Origin: JBGTLW01 sp041743835
GTDB taxonomy: Bacteria; Planctomycetota; Phycisphaerae; Phycisphaerales; Phycisphaeraceae
Length of the DNA stretch: 5,557 nt
Direction of reading: 5' to 3'
Assembly (NCBI GenBank): GCA_041743835.1
Contig: JBGTLW010000349.1
Location: 1 to 5,557 of the forward strand
In this document: one piece after another, positions 1-5,557 of the stretch
Position numbering within the stretch: position 1 is the first letter of the stretch
How the letters are laid out: every line of letters starts with the position of its first letter
Position numbers and translations under genes: made by a program
The notes under the pieces: model-generated
The model's input: the letters and a program-made list of their open reading frames with translations, nothing else
Told to the model about the DNA's origin: nothing
Databases searched by the model: none

Positions 1-738
1 CCGATCTGTGTGCCGGTGGTGGGCGGGATGGTCAGCGGCGGGAAGCGGCCCAAAGACCACCGCATCCTGCTCGGCGACACGGTCCGCCACGACGGCGCGG
101 TCGGGCTCGCGCTGGGCGGAGCGATTGATGTGCAGACCACACTAAGCCAGGGCTGCCGACCCATCGGCCGGCCGTGGGTCATCACCAAGGCCAAGCGTCA
201 CATCATCCAGGGCCTCGGCGGGCGGCGGGCGCTGGATGTGCTCCGCGACACGATGCAGTCGCTCGGCGAGCGAGACCGCGAGCTGGCGCAGACCGCCGGG
301 CTGCAGGTGGGCCGGGTGATTGATGAATACAAGCCGCACTTCGGGCGGGGCGATTTTCTCATCCGTGGCGTGGTGGGCATCGACCCCGAGGCGGGGTATC
401 TGGCGATCGGCGACCCGCAGGTGCGCGTCGGCCAGACGATCCAGTTCCAGGTGCGCGACGCCCGCACCGCGTCCGACGACCTGGCGATGATGCTCGATGC
501 GCAGCGCGTCCATGGCACAGCCGAAGGGGCGCTGCTCTTTACCTGCCACTCCCGCGGCACACGGCTCTACGAACGCAAGGATGCGGATGTCTCGCTCATC
601 GGCGAGGCGCTGGGGCAGATGCCCCTCGCGGGATTCTTCACCGGCGGGGAGTTCGGCCCGGTCGGGCGGGAAAACCACGTCCACGGCCACACCGCATCGC
701 TGATCGTGTTCCGCGCCAAGCCAGATCAGGCCGACTGA
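1..738 (+). CDS. FIST domain protein, C-terminal part (5' end outside window)
   Basis: The reading frame is already open at base 1 (Pro-Ile-Cys before the first possible GTG at 10), so the gene starts upstream; 245 residues are visible. Counting the codon at base 1 as residue 1, about the first 45 residues look like the end of a FIST N-terminal domain (VVGGMVSGG, then GAVGLALGG). The rest matches a FIST C-terminal domain: GCRPIG near 51-56, GALLFTCHSRG at 176-186, and the signature GFFTGGEFGPVG at 211-222 followed by HVHGHTASL. FIST domains are predicted small-ligand sensors, perhaps for amino acids, in bacterial signal transduction. No kinase, GGDEF or chemoreceptor domain is fused at the C-terminus; a fusion at the missing N-terminus cannot be excluded. 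No membrane segment is seen, so a cytoplasmic location is likely. The family call is firm, the ligand unknown. Confidence 0.85.
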   Translation, partial: PICVPVVGGMVSGGKRPKDHRILLGDTVRHDGAVGLALGGAIDVQTTLSQGCRPIGRPWVITKAKRHIIQGLGGRRALDVLRDTMQSLGERDRELAQTAGLQVGRVIDEYKPHFGRGDFLIRGVVGIDPEAGYLAIGDPQVRVGQTIQFQVRDARTASDDLAMMLDAQRVHGTAEGALLFTCHSRGTRLYERKDADVSLIGEALGQMPLAGFFTGGEFGPVGRENHVHGHTASLIVFRAKPDQAD

Positions 739-816
739 CGCGCCCACGCGCAGCACACCATCACATACGGCGCGTCATCAAACCGGCTGACGGTTCTCCG
801 CGATGTCAAAACTGGC

Positions 817-840
817 AAGTCGATAAGCCGACAAGCCGAT
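817..840. repeat. Three tandem 8-bp repeats upstream of the protease gene
   Basis: Three perfectly phased units lie head to tail: AAGTCGAT (817-824), AAGCCGAC (825-832) and AAGCCGAT (833-840), consensus AAGYCGAY. The array ends 30 bases before the chosen ATG of the protease gene. Its position in a short gap suggests a possible regulator-binding site or leader element, but that is inference. It could also be a chance microrepeat or slippage product. The repeat itself is directly visible. Confidence 0.6.
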
Positions 841-859
841 ACTTTATTGAAAACACCTC

Positions 860-863
860 AGGA
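860..863 (+). promoter_or_regulatory. Ribosome binding site that decides the start at 871
   Basis: AGGA lies 7 bases before the ATG at 871. The frame is also open back to a TTG at 847, but that TTG has no purine-rich site at a suitable distance. Starting at 871 places a compact signal peptide directly at the N-terminus, so ATG 871 is preferred. Confidence 0.55.
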
Positions 864-870
864 ACCCCGC

Positions 871-3800
871 ATGCGAATCGCCCGCCTGGTTTGTCTGACC
901 GCGATGCTTTCCACCGCTGGCGTGACGCTTGCCCAGACCGGGAGCATCACCCCGACACACGCGCAGCTCAGCGGGCTCAAGACCTATTCGCCGCCGGCGA
1001 TCGAGTTCATCGAGGAGCCGATCGTCGATCTCCGCCGCTGGATGCCGGCCGTAGGTGAGCAGCTACTCAATGACTGCACAGCCTGGGCGGTCGCTTACGG
1101 GGCCAAGTCCTACGCCGAGGCACGCGATCAGGGCTGGCGACCCGACCGCCCCGATCGCATCTTCTCGCCCAGCTTCGTGTACAACCAGATCAACGGCGGC
1201 AAGGACGAGGGGTCCAACTTCATCAAGGCCTTGCAGTTGATCCAGAGCGAGGGCGCGGCCACACTCGCGACCGCCCCCTACTCACCCCGGAACTACACCG
1301 CCCCGCCCAACCCACGCGCGGTCCAGGAAGCGTCGGCGTTCCGCATCCACGATGCCTCGCTGATCTGGGACCGCAACGGCATCCGCCGGGCACTGCAACG
1401 CAAGCAGGTCGTGATCTTCGGCGCACACGTCAACCCCGACTTCCTCGGCGGAACATTCACCCTCTACAACCGCAAGGCGTTCGAGGCCGACGAAAAGAAG
1501 CGACGCCCCAACCAACCCCACGGCAAGCACGCCATGGTCATCGTGGGTTACGACGACACCAAGCAGGCCTTCCTCATCCAGAACTCCTGGGGCACACGCT
1601 GGAACAACCGCGGGCTCGCGTGGGTCGCTTACGAACTCTTCGACGACATCCGTGTGACCGATGACAGCGACGGTGTGTTCTGCAACTGGGCGGTGACGAT
1701 GCTCGACATCGAGGAGCCGATCGAGCGTGGCCCCGACGGGCTGCCCCGGCCTAAGCCGCTGGACCTGTCCACCCTCCGCGCGTCCGGGTTCTCCGACCTG
1801 ATCCGCTTCGACACCGCGTCGGGCAAGTTCCTCTACAGCTTCGTCGTCGAGCTGCGTGGTCAACCCCAGGCGATGGAGCAGATCGCCCGCGTGACATGGC
1901 GCTGGACCACGGCCGACGGCCAGCCCCGCGAGGTGGTCACCAGCAATATGGCGGGACGGTTCGGCGTGCAGTCGTCAACCGTACACAACCCGCTGCCGGT
2001 CATCGGGCAGATCGAGTTCAAGGACGGCACGGAGCAGAAAGTGGAGGCCACCATCCAGGGCCCGGTGCCCAAGGCCGACTTCCGCGAGGCGTCCATCGTG
2101 TTCGACCACGCCTTCCACAGCATGACGAAAGACACCAATCCCCGGCCCCTCTATCAATGGGAAGTCGGGCTGGATTTCCCGCTCAACGAACGCGACGACA
2201 TCGTTAAGGTTGTGTGGAACCTGGGTCGGATGCACGGCGACGAGCCGACGCGCGTGCTGGACGACCACTGGGCGGGCCACCCCGCCGAGGTGCGGCCGTT
2301 CCACTGGGCGACCGATGCCAACCCGATCTCCGTGGACATCACCTATGCCGACGGCGGGGTCAAACGGCTGCAATACGCCCCGAAGTTTGATGCGGAGGTC
2401 ATCCGTGGCTTCGACATCGAGGCCGAGTTCCGAGAGCTGGCCAAAGACCACCGCGGGCAGACGCACTACGCGTGGACGCTGAGGCTCAAGCGCGCGCGTG
2501 AGTGGGACACGCGCATCAAAGCCGTGGACTACAAAGTCGATCCGGTCGCGGGCGACGCTGCTACCACACTGCGGGGTTTACAGTCCTTCGAGGGCTGGCC
2601 GGTACACGGGTCAAGCCATCGCGACTTTAGAGTCCACGCTGTGATCCACTTTGAGGACGGCCGCACGCAGAAGCTGGAGAAGTGGATCGAACTGGGCCGC
2701 GACGCACGATATCCCGACGCCAACCGCGTCGATCTGGTCGCCCACGATGTCTATCACGGCTTTACTCAGAACGGCGAGCCGAAGTGGGACACGATCTTCC
2801 GCGTCGTCGGGGATTGGGAACAAGTCCAACAGATCGAGCAAGTCACCATCCATCGGCCGGAGGAGTACGGCGGCGAGGATGAGGTTTACACGAAGGACCG
2901 CATCCTCCGCGAGTTCGATTTCCGCGTTGTGCAGGAGCTGTACCGCGACCACCGCCCGCTGGAGATCGGCGCGACCGTGCGGCTCCAGGGCGGCCGGGAA
3001 TCCAAGCTGCGGCTCCGTCACGAACCCCAGAGCCGGGGCAACGAAGCCCTCGCCATTGCTGTGGAGATGGACGAAACCGCGCAGACGTACCTCGACCCCA
3101 ACCATCTGAACACCTACCGCTACGTCGCCAAAGTCACCGGCCCACAAACAAAGCTGCGCCACATCGCGCGGATCGACTGGCACTATCAAGTGCGTGGCAA
3201 GCACGAGCGGTCGGTGATCGATCGCAACCTGCTCGGGAACATGGACGCGTTCCGCCTCATCAGCGCGCTGACCGAGCCGTTCATCCTCCGCGCACGCGTC
3301 GAGTTTGATGACGGGTTTGAGGAGTGGCTCACCGCCCGACTCGAGCCGGGCGTCTCCATCCGTGAGCAGCCCGATCTCAAGATCGAGGTCCGCGAGAAGT
3401 TCTGGCAGTACCAGGCCCCGGACAATCGGCCTCTGTGGCTGTCTAGCATCCAAGTCGTCGGCGATGTCCACCTGCTGGGGCGGATCAAGTCCATCCAGTA
3501 CGCGAGCCGGGCGATCGACAGCCTGGCTGAACCCACCGCCCGCGCGGTGGACACCAATCAGGTCTGGCGATCCGCGCGATCCGGGCCGATGCAGGTCAGC
3601 GCGCTGGTCACGTTTGACGATGGCCAAACCCGGTCGCTCGACTCGGTGATCCACGCAGCCACACCACGCCCGGCTCAGCCGCTCGAACTGCGGCTAACCC
3701 GCGTGTATGCACCGGAATTGCGTACCAATGCCTGGCAGGTGCGCGTCGATGGCTGGGAGGCGACCCGCGACCGAGTCCGCAAGGTCGTCTTCACGGCCGA

Positions 3801-4584
3801 CGACCACACCCAGACCATCACCGCAGCCGAAGGCATCAGCCCGCGCATCTTCCACACCATCGTGCCCGGCCCGAATGACCCCAACTCAAACACGCCGAAG
3901 CTCGCCAAGGCTGTAGTCACCCTCGACGACGGCTCCGAACACCAGCTCGAAGCCCCGATCCACGCCTTGCCGATGCTGGACTGGGCTTGGGAACAGACCG
4001 CGTACTGGGGCGAAGGGCAATGGGTCATCGAAGCCCGACTCGTCGGGCCACAGGACCGGCTGGACATGATGCCCATCCGCATCTGGTTCCCGTTTGAAGA
4101 ACGCAAGCACAGGTTCGATCCCGTCCCGACTTGGCCGGACAACCAGCACCGGGTCATCCTCGCGCCCGGCGAATACCGCACCGAGCGGCCGCAGTACAGC
4201 CTCGGCCTGGACCGGGTCGGATACCTCGAAGCCCGCACCATCACCGTCCGCGACAAGCCCGAGCTCCGCCAGGAAACGCTTGAGCTCATCGTGGAACCCG
4301 TGGACCACTTGGCCCCCGGCCCGGTCGCACCCCGATGGCGTGAATGGCGCGTGCGCCTGCGCGGGCCGGAGAGTCAGTTGTCCAGCGTCAGTTGGGTGCT
4401 CTACGAGACAAGCATCCAAGGCCAGTCGCGCGACGTAAGCATCCACCGGCGCTGGGGCGAGTTTTACGATGGCTTCGAGCACCGGTACTACAGCGAGACC
4501 CAACCCTCCATCACCGCCCACGCCGTGATCGCGGGTCAAACCGTCGTGCTCAAATCCCAACCAGCGGGTGGTGACGCTGAGTAA
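871..4584 (+). CDS. Exported papain-like (C1) cysteine peptidase with nine C-terminal repeats
   Basis: Read from ATG 871 the protein has 1237 residues. Residues 1-21 form a signal peptide: basic MRIAR, a hydrophobic core, and a probable cut after Leu-Ala at 21. No lipobox is present. Residues about 45-280 are a papain-fold peptidase. The nucleophile is Cys69 in QLLNDCTAWA, the catalytic His is His220 in HAMVIVGYDD, and Asn238 lies in QNSWGTRW. Gln64 is the likely oxyanion-hole residue. Only about 30 residues separate the signal peptide from the peptidase, so there is no inhibitory propeptide of the cathepsin type. Residues 309-1228 hold about nine related modules with no further membrane segment. 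The protein is therefore predicted to act in the periplasm or outside the cell; a cysteine peptidase there would need reducing or protected conditions. Its substrate is unknown. It stands alone on this strand, 132 bases after the FIST gene. Peptidase assignment is strong; the role of the repeats is open. Confidence 0.88.
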   Translation: MRIARLVCLTAMLSTAGVTLAQTGSITPTHAQLSGLKTYSPPAIEFIEEPIVDLRRWMPAVGEQLLNDCTAWAVAYGAKSYAEARDQGWRPDRPDRIFSPSFVYNQINGGKDEGSNFIKALQLIQSEGAATLATAPYSPRNYTAPPNPRAVQEASAFRIHDASLIWDRNGIRRALQRKQVVIFGAHVNPDFLGGTFTLYNRKAFEADEKKRRPNQPHGKHAMVIVGYDDTKQAFLIQNSWGTRWNNRGLAWVAYELFDDIRVTDDSDGVFCNWAVTMLDIEEPIERGPDGLPRPKPLDLSTLRASGFSDLIRFDTASGKFLYSFVVELRGQPQAMEQIARVTWRWTTADGQPREVVTSNMAGRFGVQSSTVHNPLPVIGQIEFKDGTEQKVEATIQGPVPKADFREASIVFDHAFHSMTKDTNPRPLYQWEVGLDFPLNERDDIVKVVWNLGRMHGDEPTRVLDDHWAGHPAEVRPFHWATDANPISVDITYADGGVKRLQYAPKFDAEVIRGFDIEAEFRELAKDHRGQTHYAWTLRLKRAREWDTRIKAVDYKVDPVAGDAATTLRGLQSFEGWPVHGSSHRDFRVHAVIHFEDGRTQKLEKWIELGRDARYPDANRVDLVAHDVYHGFTQNGEPKWDTIFRVVGDWEQVQQIEQVTIHRPEEYGGEDEVYTKDRILREFDFRVVQELYRDHRPLEIGATVRLQGGRESKLRLRHEPQSRGNEALAIAVEMDETAQTYLDPNHLNTYRYVAKVTGPQTKLRHIARIDWHYQVRGKHERSVIDRNLLGNMDAFRLISALTEPFILRARVEFDDGFEEWLTARLEPGVSIREQPDLKIEVREKFWQYQAPDNRPLWLSSIQVVGDVHLLGRIKSIQYASRAIDSLAEPTARAVDTNQVWRSARSGPMQVSALVTFDDGQTRSLDSVIHAATPRPAQPLELRLTRVYAPELRTNAWQVRVDGWEATRDRVRKVVFTADDHTQTITAAEGISPRIFHTIVPGPNDPNSNTPKLAKAVVTLDDGSEHQLEAPIHALPMLDWAWEQTAYWGEGQWVIEARLVGPQDRLDMMPIRIWFPFEERKHRFDPVPTWPDNQHRVILAPGEYRTERPQYSLGLDRVGYLEARTITVRDKPELRQETLELIVEPVDHLAPGPVAPRWREWRVRLRGPESQLSSVSWVLYETSIQGQSRDVSIHRRWGEFYDGFEHRYYSETQPSITAHAVIAGQTVVLKSQPAGGDAE
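1795..4554 (+). repeat. Nine divergent protein-level repeats, possibly pYEATS-like beta domains
   Basis: In ATG-871 numbering the modules lie at about residues 309-395, 407-506, 513-607, 619-716, 726-824, 834-928, 937-1031, 1035-1127 and 1134-1228. Each has the same order: an aromatic-rich strand (such as YSFVVELRG, YAWTLRLKR, WQVRVDGW, WRVRLRG), a short helix-like stretch leading to an I..V.W or I..I.Y strand, a variable middle, and a strand ending in an Asp-Gly turn (FKDG, YADG, FEDG, LQGG, FDDG, FDDG, LDDG, VIAG). The turn glycines at 386, 495, 597, 708, 815, 918 and 1021 give a period of 102-111 residues, and the next at 1222 is two periods on. The eighth module lacks a clear turn. The pattern resembles pYEATS domains as I recall them, but immunoglobulin-like or another beta-sandwich fold is also possible. 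Repeats are visible at protein level only, not as DNA identity. Confidence 0.7.
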
Positions 4585-4623
4585 CGGCTGGAAGGGCTGA
4601 TTCCGAAGCAGAGTTAAATATCC

Positions 4624-4652
4624 TTGACGCTACCGACTGCCCGGCGGATACT
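4624..4652 (+). promoter_or_regulatory. Candidate sigma70-type promoter for the two small membrane genes
   Basis: TTGACG (4624-4629, five of six matches to the -35 consensus) is followed after exactly 17 bases by GATACT (4647-4652, four of six matches to TATAAT). Transcription would begin near 4659, giving a leader of about 57 bases before ATG 4716. It sits in the 131-base gap after the protease gene, where no terminator hairpin with a T run is seen. Such matches can arise by chance, and sigma factor preference in this organism is unknown. Confidence 0.45.
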
Positions 4653-4715
4653 GATCTTGTTCGACAAGCGTTTGCCGAGTGAGTTCCGTGCATTCTCCTT
4701 ACGTTGCCTCATCCC

Positions 4716-5165
4716 ATGGCACGCCGGACGCTTCTCATTGCGACGTGGCTTTCCGGCGGGCTATTAATCATTACGGTCGTACTTGCCATCGCTTCTGTCT
4801 GGATAGATCCGTGGTCCCATCACCTATCACTTACCAGTGATTTTCATGCAGGAGTGTGGGGCCGTGGCTGGGACATTCGTTTGGTATTTTTTAATGACAC
4901 AGACTACGGGCCGTATCGAGGCAGCATGATCGGGGTGTTCGATGACCAAGGAAACATTTACCCGCCGCTGAGAAAAGATGTGCGATTCGGCGACACAGCA
5001 GGGGTTTATTATAGGTACTTTCGTTGGGCCGACGCCACGCTTTGGACTCTTATGGTCATGATTTGGTACCCCATCGTTGTATTCTCAGTCCTACTAGCGT
5101 GCGTATGGTTGCACTACGTTCTTTGTCGTGCTCGACGTTTGCCGCCACCCCACGAGCAACCATAA
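4716..5165 (+). CDS. Small membrane protein with two helices and an external domain
   Basis: The 149-residue product starts at ATG 4716. A TTG at 4704 in the same frame would add four residues; an in-frame TGA at 4680 rules out anything longer. No Shine-Dalgarno sequence precedes either start. Residues 6-29 form one membrane helix after a basic MARR, and residues 108-136 a second, followed by basic RARR. This predicts both ends in the cytoplasm and residues 30-107 outside. The loop is rich in aromatic residues and glycine (WGRGWDIRLVFFND, GVYYRYFRW). Single domains between two helices like this are common among hypothetical proteins of Planctomycetota, but I do not recognise a named family and propose no function. 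It is 14 bases from the next gene, so co-transcription is likely. Composition is less GC-rich than the protease gene: 30 of 60 bases at 4861-4920 are G or C, against 42 of 60 at 2281-2340. Confidence 0.7.
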   Translation: MARRTLLIATWLSGGLLIITVVLAIASVWIDPWSHHLSLTSDFHAGVWGRGWDIRLVFFNDTDYGPYRGSMIGVFDDQGNIYPPLRKDVRFGDTAGVYYRYFRWADATLWTLMVMIWYPIVVFSVLLACVWLHYVLCRARRLPPPHEQP

Positions 5166-5179
5166 GATTGACCTTGAAA

Positions 5180-5419
5180 ATGCCCGCTGAATACTACGAG
5201 ATCGCGAGTCCGCACCTGAATCGTGTGGTGCATCGTTGGCGGCGTGTCCGTCAATGCTGCACGTTGGGGATATACCTCTTTCCCCTTTTCGCGTTCATTT
5301 CCCTCCCTACAGATACGCGAGTTGCGACAGCGTTCGTGTTGATTGCTGTGCTGCTGTTTCCGCTACGGCTGCTTGCTCACTATCGCGTGCTTAACGCATG
5401 GGTTCAGAAAAATCAGTGA
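5180..5419 (+). CDS. Small two-helix membrane protein, possibly 3'-truncated by an insertion sequence
   Basis: ATG 5180 gives 79 residues. The frame is open further upstream, overlapping the previous gene, but starting at 5180 leaves a clean 14-base gap; TTG codons at 5168 and 5174 are alternative starts. Residues 27-42 and 48-68 are hydrophobic enough to span the membrane, with a basic HRWRRVR just before the first and RLLAHYR at the end of the second, which puts both ends in the cytoplasm. No family is recognised. It probably forms a two-gene unit with the preceding membrane protein gene. The stop codon TGA (5417-5419) coincides with the likely end of an IS3-family element, so the present C-terminus (WVQKNQ) may not be the native one. 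The hydrophobic pattern supports a real gene, but its shortness keeps certainty moderate. Confidence 0.55.
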   Translation: MPAEYYEIASPHLNRVVHRWRRVRQCCTLGIYLFPLFAFISLPTDTRVATAFVLIAVLLFPLRLLAHYRVLNAWVQKNQ

Positions 5420-5446
5420 GCTTCCCCCCAAGTGACGGGCGCGGGG
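5417..5446. repeat. Probable terminal inverted repeat (right end) of the IS3-family element
   Basis: Reading inward from the host side the sequence begins TGAGCTTCCCCCC and continues GC-rich to about 5446. A TGA start followed by a run of C is typical of IS3-family ends. The inner limit is approximate because the matching left repeat is not in the window. A 3-4 base target duplication would involve the bases just before 5417 (TCAG at 5413-5416). Confidence 0.5.
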
Positions 5447-5456
5447 AACAACATGG

Positions 5457-5557
5457 TTAAGCGGCCTGGTGCTTTGCTTCGTAGGCCGCGGGACTCATAT
5501 AGTTTAGCGTCGAGTGCAGACGCTGGCGATTGTAAAACACCTCGATGTAGTCGAACA
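5457..5557 (-). CDS. IS3-family transposase (OrfB), C-terminal 32 residues
   Basis: On the minus strand the frame encodes 32 residues before a TAA stop at 5459-5457. They begin FDYIEVFYNRQRLHS and end in TLNYMSPAAYEAKHQAA. The Y-N-R-Q-R-L-H-S-T-L-x-Y-x-S-P-x-x-Y-E stretch is the standard C-terminal signature of IS3-family DDE transposases (integrase core). The catalytic Asp, Asp and Glu residues lie upstream, beyond the window edge. Such OrfB proteins are usually made by programmed frameshifting from orfA, which cannot be seen here. This partial is too short for most gene finders, but the match is clear. Confidence 0.88.
   Translation of the reverse strand, partial: FDYIEVFYNRQRLHSTLNYMSPAAYEAKHQAA

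Larger units (their letters stand above)
5417..5557 (-). mobile_element. IS3-family insertion sequence, 3' end only
   Basis: The right end of an insertion sequence enters from the window edge: the tail of an IS3-type transposase on the minus strand, then 37 noncoding bases, then a terminus starting with TGA at 5417. IS3-family elements characteristically end in TG...CA with a stop codon close to the terminus, which fits. The left end, orfA and the target duplication lie outside the window, so the element's intactness cannot be judged. Confidence 0.75.

Noticed and set aside
142..756. Long open frame on the minus strand opposite the FIST gene
   Set aside because: It is a shadow frame of GC-rich coding DNA; the plus strand shows clear FIST motifs, and the minus-strand product has no recognisable domain.
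781..795. Inverted repeat AACCG-GCTGA-CGGTT after the FIST gene, a possible terminator
   Set aside because: The stem is only 5 bp and no T run follows; too weak to call a terminator.
840..845. TACTTT as a -10 box for the protease gene
   Set aside because: It matches TATAAT at only three positions, and no -35-like hexamer lies at a suitable distance upstream.
847..870. TTG at 847 as the start of the protease
   Set aside because: It has no suitable ribosome binding site and would put eight polar residues before the signal peptide; ATG 871 with AGGA at 860-863 fits better.
2611..3654. 347-codon minus-strand frame inside the protease gene
   Set aside because: It lies opposite repeat modules that are clearly coding on the plus strand, and its product is a low-complexity mix of Asp, Leu, Arg and Val typical of antisense shadow frames.
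5024..5179. Upstream extension of the 79-residue gene overlapping the previous gene
   Set aside because: This part is out of frame with the clear second membrane helix of the preceding gene and has no membrane-like or domain character; ATG 5180 follows that gene's stop cleanly.
1..5557. CRISPR array, tRNA or rRNA genes
   Set aside because: No regularly spaced DNA repeats and no tRNA- or rRNA-like segments were seen in the noncoding gaps, all of which are under 140 bases.

Overview
The window reads as a GC-rich bacterial chromosome, probably Planctomycetota. That assignment is an inference. It rests on the base composition, the weak or absent Shine-Dalgarno sites, a very long exported papain-like protein with repeats, and small two-helix membrane proteins of a style common in that phylum. 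No rRNA, tRNA or phylogenetic marker is present to settle it.

Layout. Bases 1-738 hold the 3' part of a FIST-domain sensor gene; its 5' end lies outside the window. A 132-base gap (739-870) contains three head-to-tail copies of an 8-bp unit just ahead of the next gene. Bases 871-4584 encode the dominant feature, a predicted exported protein of 1237 residues. It has a signal peptide, then a papain-type (C1) cysteine peptidase domain with recognisable Cys, His and Asn catalytic residues. The rest is about nine divergent repeats of 95-110 residues, each apparently a beta-rich module. The repeats loosely recall prokaryotic YEATS-like (pYEATS) domains, which would be unexpected on an exported protease.

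After a 131-base gap with a plausible sigma70-type promoter come two short genes, 4716-5165 and 5180-5419, separated by 14 bases and probably co-transcribed. Both encode small proteins with two membrane segments. They are less GC-rich than the protease gene. The window ends in an insertion sequence of the IS3 family: the last 32 codons of its transposase lie on the minus strand (5457-5557), and a likely terminal inverted repeat begins at 5417. The first three bases of that terminus, TGA, are also the stop codon of the second small gene, so the insertion may have cut off that gene's 3' end.

No functional link among the FIST gene, the protease and the small membrane genes can be shown from this sequence. 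The best candidate for something little described is the exported papain-plus-nine-repeat protein.
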